The notes: generated by a model not told the origin, from the sequence alone. A stretch of 63,855 nt of DNA from Kosakonia quasisacchari (GCF_004331415.1 NZ_SJOP01000027.1:1-63855), one strand, 5' to 3'; shown: positions 42,535 through 51,689, counted from the first letter of the stretch. Translations and numbers: made by a program.

Positions 42535-43092
42535 ATGAAGGTTTTCATATCAACACTATGTATGTCCGGAAGCGTTTTTTCAGGAGCATCTGCTCCCATT
42601 TGTCTCAGTGCCCTTTCATCACTCTTAAGCGAACGCATGGAGCTAATGAGAGAAGTTGCAGCCTACAAGGCGAAGTATCACTTACCGGTGGAGGATTTGG
42701 TTCGGGAACAAAAAGTGCTGTTGCAGGCGCGGGGTAATGCGCGCGAGGTTGGGCTGGAACCGCAGTCAGTGGAGCCGTTCATCAATGCACTGATGAATGC
42801 GGGAAAAGCAATACAGTATCGCTATCTGGCAGACTGGTTGCCCCGACCAGAATCATTTGTCACCCTTCTGGATCTTGACGGGATCAGACGGCGTATCAAT
42901 GAACTGGACAAGCATCTGCTAATGACCATCAGTCAGCGGCTTCGGGGAGGAACGCTCTCTTATTCAGACCGGGCATTGTTAGCGGAGAAAACGGTGTCCC
43001 CAAATCTTACTGAAGCTGAGAAGGATAACTTGCTGGACACCATGCGCTTTATTCAGTGTGCTCCGCAGGCACCCGATTCAGGGATATCCTGA
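42535..43092 (+). CDS. aroQ: Secreted chorismate mutase (AroQ gamma class)
   Basis: 185 residues from the ATG at 42535, which has GAGG nine bases upstream; an ATG six bases earlier is too close to the site. The signal peptide MKVFISTLCMSGSVFSGASA (residues 1–20) is followed by the all-helical AroQ domain. Active-site residues typical of the class are visible: ERMELMREVAAYK (Arg and Lys), DLVREQKVLLQAR and, later, QYRYLADW. The two mature cysteines (in APICLSAL and FIQCAPQ) fit the class disulfide. It converts chorismate to prephenate outside the cytoplasm, where no biosynthetic need exists; a role in host interaction is proposed for homologues. It lies in AT-rich DNA near a polygalacturonase gene. 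Confidence 0.9.
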   Translation: MKVFISTLCMSGSVFSGASAPICLSALSSLLSERMELMREVAAYKAKYHLPVEDLVREQKVLLQARGNAREVGLEPQSVEPFINALMNAGKAIQYRYLADWLPRPESFVTLLDLDGIRRRINELDKHLLMTISQRLRGGTLSYSDRALLAEKTVSPNLTEAEKDNLLDTMRFIQCAPQAPDSGIS

Positions 43093-43442
43093 TATGCAAC
43101 TTCACGATCTTATGAAGCTCAAATATGCACAGAGTTGGTCTTTTCTGCATCGCAAACTCCATGCGTGGGAACCCTTGCTCTGTGTCGGCAAAAAATCTAC
43201 ATCAGCGGCAATCGCATTATTAATGAGGATATACTGCTAGCAGTGTTTGGATAGTGTTATTGTATTCACGTTTTATTTTATAAACATAAATTTCGCTAAT
43301 GAAAATTAGAACCTCACCGTTTGAGTTCTCAACTGTGATTTTCACTTTTATTGCACTGCTGTTTACTTTTCATGCCTCTGGATAACAACATTAATTATAT
43401 CAAGTGACAGTAATGGCATTAATGACTTTTTACGGAGTGAAC
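43093..43442. other. Intergenic stretch without a supported gene
   Basis: 350 AT-rich bases. A 48-codon frame from 43094 to 43240 starts just after the aroQ stop but lacks a ribosome site and any recognisable feature. Nothing else is seen apart from promoter-like A/T tracts upstream of 43443. Confidence 0.3.
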
Positions 43443-43820
43443 ATGGCATCTGAAGCGCGTAATTTTATTAACTCTATCGTTAAAAATTTTAAAGAATCCA
43501 TTGGGCTGATTAACGTGTTGATACTGGAGCCTGATGAGCCCGACGCTTTGCAATTGCTCTACTTTAAACTGGATGTTATCAAAGGAGGTATTGAACAGGA
43601 TGTGCGTATGTTAAGCAAAGCCCGTCTGGACGGCAATGCTATGATTTGCCTTTACCAGGTATACAATGCGCAAAACGCTCTGAATTATTGCATTGGGATT
43701 CTAAGAAATACGCCTTTAAATAATCAGTTTTATTATGATTTCGAAGATTTTAAGAATGTTGTCAACACCCTTGATGCAATGTCAGGACGTGTTTTTACAA
43801 CACAGGGTGATAACGAGTAA
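43443..43820 (+). CDS. Hypothetical small helical protein
   Basis: About 125 residues from the ATG at 43443, which has CGGAG six bases upstream; a GTG at 43404 would add 13 residues without a site. No family is recognised. The protein is predicted mostly alpha-helical (ASEARNFINSIVKNFKES, DALQLLYFKLDVIKGGIEQD, CLYQVYNAQNALNYCIGIL), slightly acidic and without signal or membrane segment. It is flanked by long AT-rich gaps in the accessory region with aroQ and the polygalacturonase. Its small size, acidity and helical make-up are compatible with a chaperone or adaptor, but nothing shows that directly. Confidence 0.5.
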   Translation: MASEARNFINSIVKNFKESIGLINVLILEPDEPDALQLLYFKLDVIKGGIEQDVRMLSKARLDGNAMICLYQVYNAQNALNYCIGILRNTPLNNQFYYDFEDFKNVVNTLDAMSGRVFTTQGDNE

Positions 43821-44073
43821 GCATCAAAAGATATCTATTTCGTATAAAATAAATAGGAAGCTAATATAAATACCCAATGCGGTCTGCTAAACCCATCGCG
43901 ATTTGCACGCTATAAGATAATGCTAACTGGTTATTTTGGAAATAATGAGGGGGAATGTTTTATCATCTTTTCCCTGCTGAACTTAAACGCGACTTCAACT
44001 AAATACGAATTAGGCAGATGTTTTTATTACAGCACCTCAACAATACGTCAACGATTTTGATATTGGGATAATT

Positions 44074-45399
44074 ATGCTTTTTCTCCGCTGTAATTTGAAA
44101 GCAATAATGGCTGGCATATTTGTCGTCTCAGTATCAGGATTCAGCGCGACGATATTGGCCGAGGACAGCCCTGATTTGCCAGAGCCTGTGCTGCCCGCGC
44201 ATATCTGCGCAAGGCTGGCTTCTTCATCAGGAGACGATACCCGACGACTTCAGTCGGCCATTGATAACTGTCCTCGGGGGGAGGCTTTACAGCTCCTTGC
44301 TGGTCGTTTCTCCAGTGGACCGCTGACAATGAAGTCTGGCGTCACACTCTGGATTTCTCGGGGGGCAATGCTGGTAGCTAATAGTGACCCACGTGTTTAC
44401 GACAAAAATGGTCACTGTGGGACAATCGATCAGAAGGGGAATGGCTGTCGGCCCTTTATTCTTTTTAAAAGCACGGACGGTGGCGGCATTGCCGGGGAGG
44501 GCGTTATTGATGGGCAGGGTGGTAAGCCGATAAAAGGACAGCAGGAATCATGGTGGCAGCTGGCTCGCCGCGCGCAGACTGAAGGCGGGGCACAGAATGT
44601 TCCGCGGCTGATTGAAATAGATGATGCCTCTCATATTGTTTTTCACGGCATCACACTGCGAAACTCGCCCGGATTCCATGTCACGCTGAAAAACGTTCAG
44701 GATGCGACGTTCTGGGGCGTGCGTATTGATACACCGGCGAATGCGCGTAACACCGACGGAATTGATCCCATTTCGTCGCAGAATATCCTTATCGCCCACA
44801 GCTTCATCAGAACCGGTGACGATAACGTGGCGATTAAAGCGGGCGCGGGTGGCGCCACGCGGCATGTGGTTTTAGTGGATAACCATTTTTATTGGGGACA
44901 CGGGATGTCCATTGGTAGCGAGACGCTGGGCGGTATCAGTGACATTCGGGTTCGTGATTTGACGCTTGATGGCACAACCTCAGGGCTGCGTATCAAAAGT
45001 GATAGCAGCCGGGGTGGGATTGTCAGCGATGTTCGCTACGAAAATATTTGTATGCGAGGGAATCGTCGGCCGCTCGATTTTGATACGCAATATGACGTGC
45101 ATGCGTTCGGTAACAACATTCCGGTCTACCGCGATATCTCCCTGAGCCAGGTTTCCGGCGAAACCGGAAATCTGGTATTACGCGGTTATGACGCCGCTCA
45201 TCCTTTGCATTTTGCTTTGAACGGGGTGCATTTCAGCAACGCGGCTCACTGGTTAATCGAATCGGCGCAGATCCGCATTGGTCCTGATGGTGTCTCACCT
45301 GTTCCATCGGGAGCAGCATCGTTACAACGATCGGCGGCCTCGATTGATTGCGCAAAAAACTGGATCCCTTTCCCCGTGACGGATGCACCAGAAGACTAA
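44074..45399 (+). CDS. Secreted polygalacturonase (GH28)
   Basis: 441 residues with an N-terminal signal peptide (hydrophobic residues about 11–28, ending TILAED). The right-handed beta-helix domain of glycoside hydrolase family 28 carries all signature sites: NTDG with Asp228, GDDN with Asp249 and Asp250 (catalytic acids), GHG with His276, and RIK with Arg306 and Lys308 for substrate binding. It hydrolyses alpha-1,4 galacturonan of pectin in the periplasm or outside the cell. No pectate transporter or catabolic genes are adjacent, so it may act in plant tissue penetration rather than as part of a full pectin pathway. A long AT-rich upstream gap (43821–44073) separates it from the orphan gene. 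Confidence 0.92.
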   Translation: MLFLRCNLKAIMAGIFVVSVSGFSATILAEDSPDLPEPVLPAHICARLASSSGDDTRRLQSAIDNCPRGEALQLLAGRFSSGPLTMKSGVTLWISRGAMLVANSDPRVYDKNGHCGTIDQKGNGCRPFILFKSTDGGGIAGEGVIDGQGGKPIKGQQESWWQLARRAQTEGGAQNVPRLIEIDDASHIVFHGITLRNSPGFHVTLKNVQDATFWGVRIDTPANARNTDGIDPISSQNILIAHSFIRTGDDNVAIKAGAGGATRHVVLVDNHFYWGHGMSIGSETLGGISDIRVRDLTLDGTTSGLRIKSDSSRGGIVSDVRYENICMRGNRRPLDFDTQYDVHAFGNNIPVYRDISLSQVSGETGNLVLRGYDAAHPLHFALNGVHFSNAAHWLIESAQIRIGPDGVSPVPSGAASLQRSAASIDCAKNWIPFPVTDAPED

Positions 45400-45497
45400 A
45401 ATGCATTCAATTTACGGTTACCTGGGCTGATTAGGCTGACAGTTCATTAAGAGCGCATTGTTTGGCACAGTCAGCGATGACAGGAACCGGTTGTTAT

Positions 45498-45521
45498 CAG
45501 CCCTCCCACAAAGGAGGGCTG
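45498..45521. terminator. Hairpin between polygalacturonase and lutC
   Basis: CAGCCCTCC (45498–45506), CACAAA, GGAGGGCTG (45513–45521): a perfect 9-bp stem between two converging genes. T-runs are short, so its strength is uncertain. Confidence 0.6.
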
Positions 45522-45554
45522 TTCATAACGGTGGCTATTTTAGAGCGTTTATTT

Positions 45555-46250
45555 TCAGCAATCTTCTACGATCAGATACGCTGCGTTTACCGGACCATGT
45601 ACGCCCACGACTTTTATCAGTTCAATGTCCGCGGTTGAACTGGGACCGCCGATCAGGTTGATACAGGAAGGCATACGCTCACCCGCCAGCGCTTTTTGAT
45701 GTAGCGTTTGCGCCAACTGCGATACGCGAGGAAGAATGGTGCTTTTGCGCAACACAAAAATAGAGGAGGCGGGTAATAAACTCAGGGCTCTGCCGCGTTC
45801 CGGCGCAGAAAAAAGCACGACACCGCCGGATTCTGTTAAGCCATATTCTGCGTACACTACACCCATTTTCGCCTGTTCAGCCTTGCGAACATTCTCTTCG
45901 CCTTTGGCCGGATCCCAGATGAATGCATCATAAGCTTCCTCAAGACGATGAGTGATGCCCAGCGCTTTCAACCGCGCATCGCCGCTGACGACAATCGGCT
46001 GGCTTCCATATTTTTCGCATAAATTCAGCACGGCTTCGCCAGCCTTTTCCTCGCTGGTCAACGCACAGTCCGCCAACATTACCGTTGAGGCGACGTTGAT
46101 AAATTCATCACAGCGTTGTTGTGGGCTTAGCCCGGTGAGGCGCGTTTGCGCGTAGTTATTAACGGGCGGCATTCCCTGTTCAGGCTGGTAACGAACCTCC
46201 CTTCCCAGCGCCTGGCTAATGGTGGTCAAAAACGCCATTCGATTATCCAT
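45555..46250 (-). CDS. lutC: Lactate utilisation protein LutC (YkgG)
   Basis: 231 residues from the ATG at 46250 (MDNRMAFLTTISQALGRE), equal to E. coli YkgG; the frame runs on upstream inside lutB. It has a LUD domain with the conserved AEYGLTESGGVVLFS and LRKSTILPRVSQLA, and it ends INLIGGPSSTADIELIKVVG followed by VHGP. It forms the LutABC iron–sulfur complex that oxidises L-lactate to pyruvate and feeds electrons to quinones. Its start overlaps the lutB stop by eight bases. Confidence 0.94.
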   Translation of the reverse strand: MDNRMAFLTTISQALGREVRYQPEQGMPPVNNYAQTRLTGLSPQQRCDEFINVASTVMLADCALTSEEKAGEAVLNLCEKYGSQPIVVSGDARLKALGITHRLEEAYDAFIWDPAKGEENVRKAEQAKMGVVYAEYGLTESGGVVLFSAPERGRALSLLPASSIFVLRKSTILPRVSQLAQTLHQKALAGERMPSCINLIGGPSSTADIELIKVVGVHGPVNAAYLIVEDC

Positions 46251-47670
46251 TCTTTTTCCCCTGTGCCTGATGTTTTTTGAACCAGCTACGAAAACTTTCC
46301 CCATCCGCTTCCGGCAAGTCGCGCGCTTGCGTCCAGTCGCCGATCGCACCGATGTTGAGCGGCGTTTTGCCCCCTTTAATAAACCAGCTGGCCACCTGCG
46401 CTCCGGCAATCATGCCGACTTTCCACAATCCTGGATGACTGTTGGCGTAGGCGAACATTTTCATCGCCCGCTGTTCTGCTTTAGGCGTTAACCCTTCCTC
46501 TGCCATCACTCTTCGATGGCGAAGGATAAGTTTTGACAGGGGAATTTGTACCGGGCAGACACTATCGCACGCAGTACACAGCGAACAGGCATAGGGGAGA
46601 TCTTTGAAATCCTTATATCCGCCAAGCAAGGGAGAAATGACCGCGCCAATCGGGCCTGGATAGATAGAACCGTAACCATGTCCACCGATATGGCGATACG
46701 CGGGGCAGGTATTCATACACGCGCCGCAGCGGATACAGCGCAACACATCGCGAAAACCGGAGCCCAGAACCGCCGAGCGACCATTATCAATGATGACCAG
46801 ATGGAACTCCTCCGGTCCATCCACGTTATCCGCCTCGCGTGGTCCCGTCAGCCAGGTGTTATAACCGGTCAAACGCGCCCCTACCGCACTGCGGGCGAGC
46901 ATCGTAATGAGAACATCCACTTCCTCAAACGTCGGGGCAATACGCTCCATCCCCATCACGGCGATATGCGTTTTCGGTAGCGTCGTGCACATCCGGGCAT
47001 TGCCTTCATTGGTGACCAGACACACAGAACCTGTTTCAGCTACCGCGAAATTACAACCGGTCACGCCGACTTCTGCGCTCAGAAATTCCTGGCGAATCTT
47101 CTGGCGGATAAACAGGGTCATGGCTTCCGGGGTTTCCGGGCCGTCATAACCGAGATGTTCATGCAGGACGCTGCGGATCTGATGACGATCTTTATGGATA
47201 GCGGGAACGACAACATGCGACGGCGGGTCCTGATCCAACTGCAGAATATACTCGCCGAGATCGGTTTCAATGACCTGGATACCGGCATCCTGCAGTACCG
47301 CGTTCATGCCAATCTCTTCGGTCACCATCGATTTGGACTTCACCACTTTGCGGGCGTTTTTGGCCTGCGCCACGTTTAAAATGTAGCGCGTGGCGTCTTC
47401 TTTTGTTTTCGCAAAGAAAACATGACCGCCATTTTCCGTGACTTTCTCTGACAGTTGATACAAATAGGCGTCCAGGTTATCCAGAACGTGTTCACGGATC
47501 TGGCTGGCGCGCTCCCGCCACGCTTCCCAGTTGCCCAGTTCCTCAACCATACGCTGGCGGTTAATGCCAATTCGTTGCTGCGCGTTCGCGACCGCTTTAC
47601 GCATAATGGGATCGTCTAACTGCTGGCGGATCCGCGATTTAAAATCTGCATTGCTGGTTTTTAAAGACAC
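46243..47670 (-). CDS. lutB: Lactate utilisation iron–sulfur protein LutB (YkgF)
   Basis: 475 residues, the E. coli YkgF length. It contains a LUD domain (residues about 60–300, including VGVTGCNFAVAETGSVCLVTNEG in parts) and two [4Fe–4S] clusters: CIRCGACMNTCPAYR near residue 312 and CSLCTACDSVCPVQIP near 362. A C-terminal helical tail follows. As the electron-carrying subunit of the lactate dehydrogenase complex it links LutA and LutC. The gap to lutA is 15 bases, so they are co-transcribed. Confidence 0.95.
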   Translation of the reverse strand: MSLKTSNADFKSRIRQQLDDPIMRKAVANAQQRIGINRQRMVEELGNWEAWRERASQIREHVLDNLDAYLYQLSEKVTENGGHVFFAKTKEDATRYILNVAQAKNARKVVKSKSMVTEEIGMNAVLQDAGIQVIETDLGEYILQLDQDPPSHVVVPAIHKDRHQIRSVLHEHLGYDGPETPEAMTLFIRQKIRQEFLSAEVGVTGCNFAVAETGSVCLVTNEGNARMCTTLPKTHIAVMGMERIAPTFEEVDVLITMLARSAVGARLTGYNTWLTGPREADNVDGPEEFHLVIIDNGRSAVLGSGFRDVLRCIRCGACMNTCPAYRHIGGHGYGSIYPGPIGAVISPLLGGYKDFKDLPYACSLCTACDSVCPVQIPLSKLILRHRRVMAEEGLTPKAEQRAMKMFAYANSHPGLWKVGMIAGAQVASWFIKGGKTPLNIGAIGDWTQARDLPEADGESFRSWFKKHQAQGKKNG

Positions 47671-47685
47671 GATATTCTCCTCCCG

Positions 47686-48405
47686 TTAGCGGCTCATCAG
47701 CACTTCGGCGATATGCATAACTTTCACATTTCGGCCTTCGCGCTGAAGGCGTCCGCCAATATTCAGCAGGCAGCTGACATCTGCGCCAATGAGATACTCG
47801 GGCTGCGCATCCATCAAATGTGCCGTTTTTTCCTTCACCATCTCGCCAGAAATTTCTGCCATTTTTACGGAGAAGGTGCCGCCAAAACCACAGCAGGTTT
47901 CCTGATCGGCAAAGGGAAGTAGCTCAAGACCTTTAACGTGATTCAGCAGTGTCAGTGGCTCTTGTGTAACACCCAACTTGCGAGAAAGGCTACAGGAGGG
48001 ATGGTAAACGGCTTTCCCTGGCAGACAGGCACCGACATCTACAACACCAAGCTTATTGACGATAAAAGAGGTGAGATCTTGCATCCTGGCGGCCACTTTT
48101 TCCGCCCGCAGCGCCCATTCCGGCTCTTCGGCCAGATATCCCGGGTAGCTTTTGATGGCGTACATACAGGAGCCTGCTGGAGAAATAATAGGATCATCGT
48201 TTTCCTCCAGCGCAGTGATAAGGTTTTTCATGCCCGGGATCGCTTCTTTTATATAACCGCTGTTCATGGCTGGCTGACCGCAGCATCCCTGCTTTTCAGG
48301 GAATGCGACCTGGCAGCCGAGTTGTTCGAGCAATAACACTGAGTCGCGCGCCATCCGCGATTTCAACGCATCACCAATACAGGTGACGTAAAAATTGACG
48401 TTCAT
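47686..48405 (-). CDS. lutA: Lactate utilisation protein LutA (YkgE)
   Basis: 239 residues from the ATG at 48405 (MNVNFYVTCIGDALKSRM), the E. coli start; an upstream in-frame start adds four residues. It has two CCG domains with the cysteine sets FPEKQGCCGQPAMNSG (around residue 38) and DQETCCGFGGTFSVK (around 176), which bind a non-cubane iron–sulfur cluster in heterodisulfide-reductase-like proteins. It is the first enzyme gene after the permease in the lut operon, with a 52-base gap. Confidence 0.95.
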   Translation of the reverse strand: MNVNFYVTCIGDALKSRMARDSVLLLEQLGCQVAFPEKQGCCGQPAMNSGYIKEAIPGMKNLITALEENDDPIISPAGSCMYAIKSYPGYLAEEPEWALRAEKVAARMQDLTSFIVNKLGVVDVGACLPGKAVYHPSCSLSRKLGVTQEPLTLLNHVKGLELLPFADQETCCGFGGTFSVKMAEISGEMVKEKTAHLMDAQPEYLIGADVSCLLNIGGRLQREGRNVKVMHIAEVLMSR

Positions 48406-48457
48406 TGGAAACTCCATTGCTTTTTATCGAGTCGTTTTATTCTGCGAGGCGGTGGCG

Positions 48458-50011
48458 TTATGCCATAAACCAGTAATAAAAAAGGCCAACCTTTAGCCCA
48501 AGGATGAAGATGTAAGCGGCACAGTACTTCATGGTGCCCGTCATAATCGTGCTGCCTTGCCCCTCCATCCGCGTGGCGGAGACGGCGATAGCAATACTTT
48601 GCGGCGAGATCATTTTCCCGCCGGTCGCCCCGGCGGTATTGGCCGCTGCGAGCCAGTTGGGATCGATATGCAGCTTTTCCGCTGCCATGGTTTGTAACTT
48701 GCCGAACAGCACGTTGGAGTTGGTATCGCTGCCGGTCACAAAGGTGCCAAGTGCGCCAATAACCGGCGATATAAAGACAAACGCGCCACCGGTAAGGTGC
48801 ACCATTGTTTGTGCCAGCGTGGAAATCAGCCCGCTGACGTCCATCACGGTTGCCAGCGCGACGATTGCCATAATCGCGATAATGGAGTTTTTAAGCTGAA
48901 GAAGGGTTTCGACAAATACCTGCAGCATTCCTCCCGCTGATGCCCCCTGTATAAAGCCGCCAATAAGGGTTGCAAAGATGATAAGCATGCCGGGAGTGGT
49001 GAGCCATTCCACCTTGAGCGTCAGTGTTTCACCATTTGCCAGCGGGAAGTGCAGCACGGAAGCAATCTGTGAAACCGCTGATTTAATGCCCGGAAAAAGC
49101 GGTGAGCAGAGCAGAATGAAAACAAACATCAGTATATAAATGGAGCAGGTTCTGAGCAGGACAACGGGAGAGCGGGGCGCGGCTTCCGTTTTGCTTTTAT
49201 TATCGACCCGCCATTCCGGTTCTGTTTTGCCGTTACGCGCGCGCCCAGCCAGCGCCACCACGATCAGACTCACCAGGCTGCCTGCAAAGGCAGGCAATTC
49301 CGCCCCGAGATGAATAGCCACGAAATACTGCGGAATCAGTGTTGCTACACCGCACAGCAACGTAATGCCGAACACGCCGCGGATAGCCCGAACGCCGCCG
49401 CCAATGATGCAAATGATCACAAACGGCAGCAGGATGTTGAACACCGCCAGCTGCATGATGATGGTGCCGCCAAGCGTATTAACCGGTAAATGCACCTGTT
49501 CGGCAAGTATCGTGACGGGAATACCAACAGCACCAAACGCGGTGGGAACGGTATTGGCAACCAGCGAGGCAATCGCGGCTTTCAGGGGCGGAAAACCAAG
49601 CGTAATCAGAATCCCGATAGGAATAGCGACTGCGGTTCCGTAACCGGCAGCCGCCTCCAGAAAGCCGCCAAAGCACCAGGAAATTAGCAGTACCTGGATG
49701 CGTTTATCGTCGCTGATGCCGATAAGGACATCCCGCAAGATGTTAAGTGCGCGGGTTGCTTGCATCACGTTGTAACTGTAAATCGCCCCCAGAATCACAA
49801 TCACAATTGGCCAAAGACCCTTGAGGGCGCCGTAGGTCAGGGCGGCGCGCAACGTTTCTGTTGGCATGTGCCATAAAACCATCGTCAACCCACACGTTAA
49901 GGCGAGCGTAATGAGCACTGAATAATGAATCGGTGTTTTCACTTTCAGTATTAAAAAAACCATGAGCATGAGCGGAACGAGGCCCAGCGCAAAAAGTAGG
50001 TATTCGGGCAT
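48458..50011 (-). CDS. LctP-family L-lactate permease
   Basis: 517 residues from the ATG at 50011, preceded by AGGA eight bases upstream; a TTG six bases earlier is less likely. It has twelve or more hydrophobic segments. Family motifs are present: GGFLEAAAGYGTAVAIP near residue 115, SLVANTVPTAFGAVGIPV near 147, and GSDTNSNVLFGKLQ and GATGGKMISPQSIAIA near the end. It imports lactate or glycolate with protons for the LutABC enzymes. It is shorter than E. coli LldP (551) and similar in length to Bacillus-type LutP, so no symbol is assigned. A regulator (LldR/LutR) is not adjacent. Confidence 0.9.
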   Translation of the reverse strand: MPEYLLFALGLVPLMLMVFLILKVKTPIHYSVLITLALTCGLTMVLWHMPTETLRAALTYGALKGLWPIVIVILGAIYSYNVMQATRALNILRDVLIGISDDKRIQVLLISWCFGGFLEAAAGYGTAVAIPIGILITLGFPPLKAAIASLVANTVPTAFGAVGIPVTILAEQVHLPVNTLGGTIIMQLAVFNILLPFVIICIIGGGVRAIRGVFGITLLCGVATLIPQYFVAIHLGAELPAFAGSLVSLIVVALAGRARNGKTEPEWRVDNKSKTEAAPRSPVVLLRTCSIYILMFVFILLCSPLFPGIKSAVSQIASVLHFPLANGETLTLKVEWLTTPGMLIIFATLIGGFIQGASAGGMLQVFVETLLQLKNSIIAIMAIVALATVMDVSGLISTLAQTMVHLTGGAFVFISPVIGALGTFVTGSDTNSNVLFGKLQTMAAEKLHIDPNWLAAANTAGATGGKMISPQSIAIAVSATRMEGQGSTIMTGTMKYCAAYIFILGLKVGLFYYWFMA

Positions 50012-50361
50012 TATCAAGTCCTGTTTTTAAATGTCGGTTGTTTTGTGTGACAAATAACAGGACGTGTTTATAACCGACTGTATGGAGGAAAAACGTTCGA
50101 ATGGATCGCTTCAGCAATTAATAAAACTAAAAAAACCAACAAAAGATACGCATATATTTAAAGATTGTTAATTTTTATTTAAATTTAGATACCACGATTA
50201 ACCAATATAACAATATGGGGGTAGTTAAATTTAAACCCTGAGTCATCCAGGCCGATCGGGAAAATATTGCGCTTAATTTCCCCCCTTTATGCTTAACGAA
50301 CAGCGACAGACATGAAAATGTGCTGGTGAAAATATTGCCATGAGTAAGTTCGTTTTCCGGC
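50012..50361. other. Upstream region of the lut operon
   Basis: 350 AT-rich bases (for example 50130–50220) that must carry the lut promoter on the – strand. No operator was recognised. The sequence changes character near 50340, where short open frames without relatives begin. Confidence 0.35.
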
Positions 50362-50526
50362 GTGCAAGTGCATCGCCGCGATGAAGCTCGTCAAATCGGC
50401 TACACCATCAAAGAGATCTGCGCGAAGCGGGAGTATCTGCACTGGAAAAGAAAGTCTGGTGATATTGATGCGTCTGATATCAAAAAGATGACAGACGCTT
50501 CTGACGACTTATTTAAGCGTTTTTGA
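50362..50526 (+). pseudogene. Short open frame, possible gene remnant
   Basis: 54 codons starting at a GTG without a ribosome site. The translation includes EARQIGYTIKEICAKREY and is charged and helical, faintly like the middle of a MerR-type regulator, but too short to be one. Because no proper start exists it is more likely a gene remnant than a gene. It is followed 27 bases later by another short frame. Confidence 0.25.
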
Positions 50527-50553
50527 AGTCTGTATCATGCAGAAGGATTTCAG

Positions 50554-50730
50554 GTGAGAGATATTATTTCCCCTCCGGACATTCGCTCAACTGGCGAGTT
50601 TAGCCGGGAGCTAAAGATCTCAGTAACGAAACGAGTGTGCCAGTGGGGGCGTAAAATTATTCCGGTAATGACGTCAGGTAGCTTGGTCAGGGAAATTAAA
50701 TTCTCACAAGGAGAAGAGGGCGGGGGTTAA
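50554..50730 (+). CDS. Hypothetical 58-residue protein
   Basis: GTG start with AGAAGGA six bases upstream and 58 codons to TAA. The product is basic (SRELKISVTKRVCQWGRK) with a glycine-rich end; no family is recognised. It lies in a stretch with no other gene between lut and rarA. The good ribosome site is the only support for translation. Confidence 0.3.
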   Translation: MRDIISPPDIRSTGEFSRELKISVTKRVCQWGRKIIPVMTSGSLVREIKFSQGEEGGG

Positions 50731-50992
50731 ATCTTTTACGGAAAAAATAAGGATTGAGGCCCTCGGTAAGAGATCGAAAGATGAGGGTGTGGTTTGTAAA
50801 TAACTCACGTCGCTCCCCGTCATACCAGGCAGATAATAATTATGCAGTGCAATTGATATCGGATTTTTCAATACGGTTATTTTAATGAAACGTCAAACCG
50901 TACGCACCGGGCAGACTGCCCGTAATATCGATGGCCTGCTGCTATCAGGCCGACGATTTCATCCTGAACGGATCTGCCAGTCCCACGACGCA

Positions 50993-51355
50993 CTATGTTG
51001 ATTGCTGGCGTAATTGCTGCGCTTGAGGGCAGCCGATACTGCGACGCCATGCGCCGGGCGCCTGGCCATACTGACGCTTGAAGCTGCGGTTGAAGGACTG
51101 CTGGGAGTCAAAGCCTAGCGCAATCGCCACATTCAAGATCGGCTCGTCGCTGTGGGTTAAACGCTCGATCGATTTTTGCAGCTTTTGCGCGCGGATATAC
51201 TCGGCGAGACGATAACCCGTATGCTCTTTGAAGAGCCGCTGGAGGTGCCATTTCGAATAGCCGGCTCGCCTGGAGACGGTTTCAATGTCCAGACGGCTTT
51301 CCAGGTTGTTGTCGATCCAGTCGAGTAAATCGTGAATAAATGCGCCAGTGTTCAT
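50993..51355 (-). CDS. rarA: AraC-family efflux regulator RarA
   Basis: 120 residues from the ATG at 51355 (MNTGAFIHDLLDWIDNNLES), with GAGGG upstream; the frame continues 48 bases without support. This single-domain AraC/XylS protein of the MarA/SoxS/RamA size has two helix-turn-helix motifs: DIETVSRRAGYSKWHLQRLF (about 22–41) and ILNVAIALGFDSQQSFNRSF (about 71–90). RarA in Klebsiella sits divergent to oqxAB and activates it, along with acrAB. The same gene order here makes the assignment firm. Raised expression would be expected to increase multidrug efflux (family knowledge). Confidence 0.9.
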   Translation of the reverse strand: MNTGAFIHDLLDWIDNNLESRLDIETVSRRAGYSKWHLQRLFKEHTGYRLAEYIRAQKLQKSIERLTHSDEPILNVAIALGFDSQQSFNRSFKRQYGQAPGAWRRSIGCPQAQQLRQQST

Positions 51356-51689
51356 CTTGTTGCCCTCACGCCGCTTATTTAAAAGCATCTTTGTCTGTTG
51401 CATTTAAAGGTGGCCCGTTTTTGCATTAATTGCAAGTTTTATTGTTGCATTTAAATCCTTGCCGAAAACGCGACTTTTGGCCCTCACTCAAACAGCACAT
51501 AAAGTGTATCAATTATTCTTGCACTAAATTTAGCGCCTCCCTACAATCCCCGCGATAGTGTATTGGCAACTGTTACAGTTTTGTGGCGATGAACGGCACA
51601 AATGGCCTTAAGCCAGCCCGGACAAAGGAAGTGGCGCAGCGTCTCCCGCGGCGTCTTGCCCGGCGGCTACAATTACCGGAATAAAAATA
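51356..51689. promoter_or_regulatory. rarA–oqxA divergent control region with a direct repeat
   Basis: 334 bases without a gene. TGTTGCATTTAAA occurs at 51396–51408 and again at 51443–51455, 47 bases apart. TTGCATTAATTGCAA between them (51421–51435) is palindromic. These are candidate sites for RarA or for the Rrf2 repressor OqxR. No other clear operator was seen. Confidence 0.55.

Noticed and set aside
43094..43240. 48-codon frame directly after aroQ
   Set aside because: Starts two bases after the aroQ stop but lacks a ribosome site and recognisable features.
46251..46409. Longer LutC product starting within lutB
   Set aside because: MDNR at 46250 is the conserved start; the extension is the lutB coding region in another frame.
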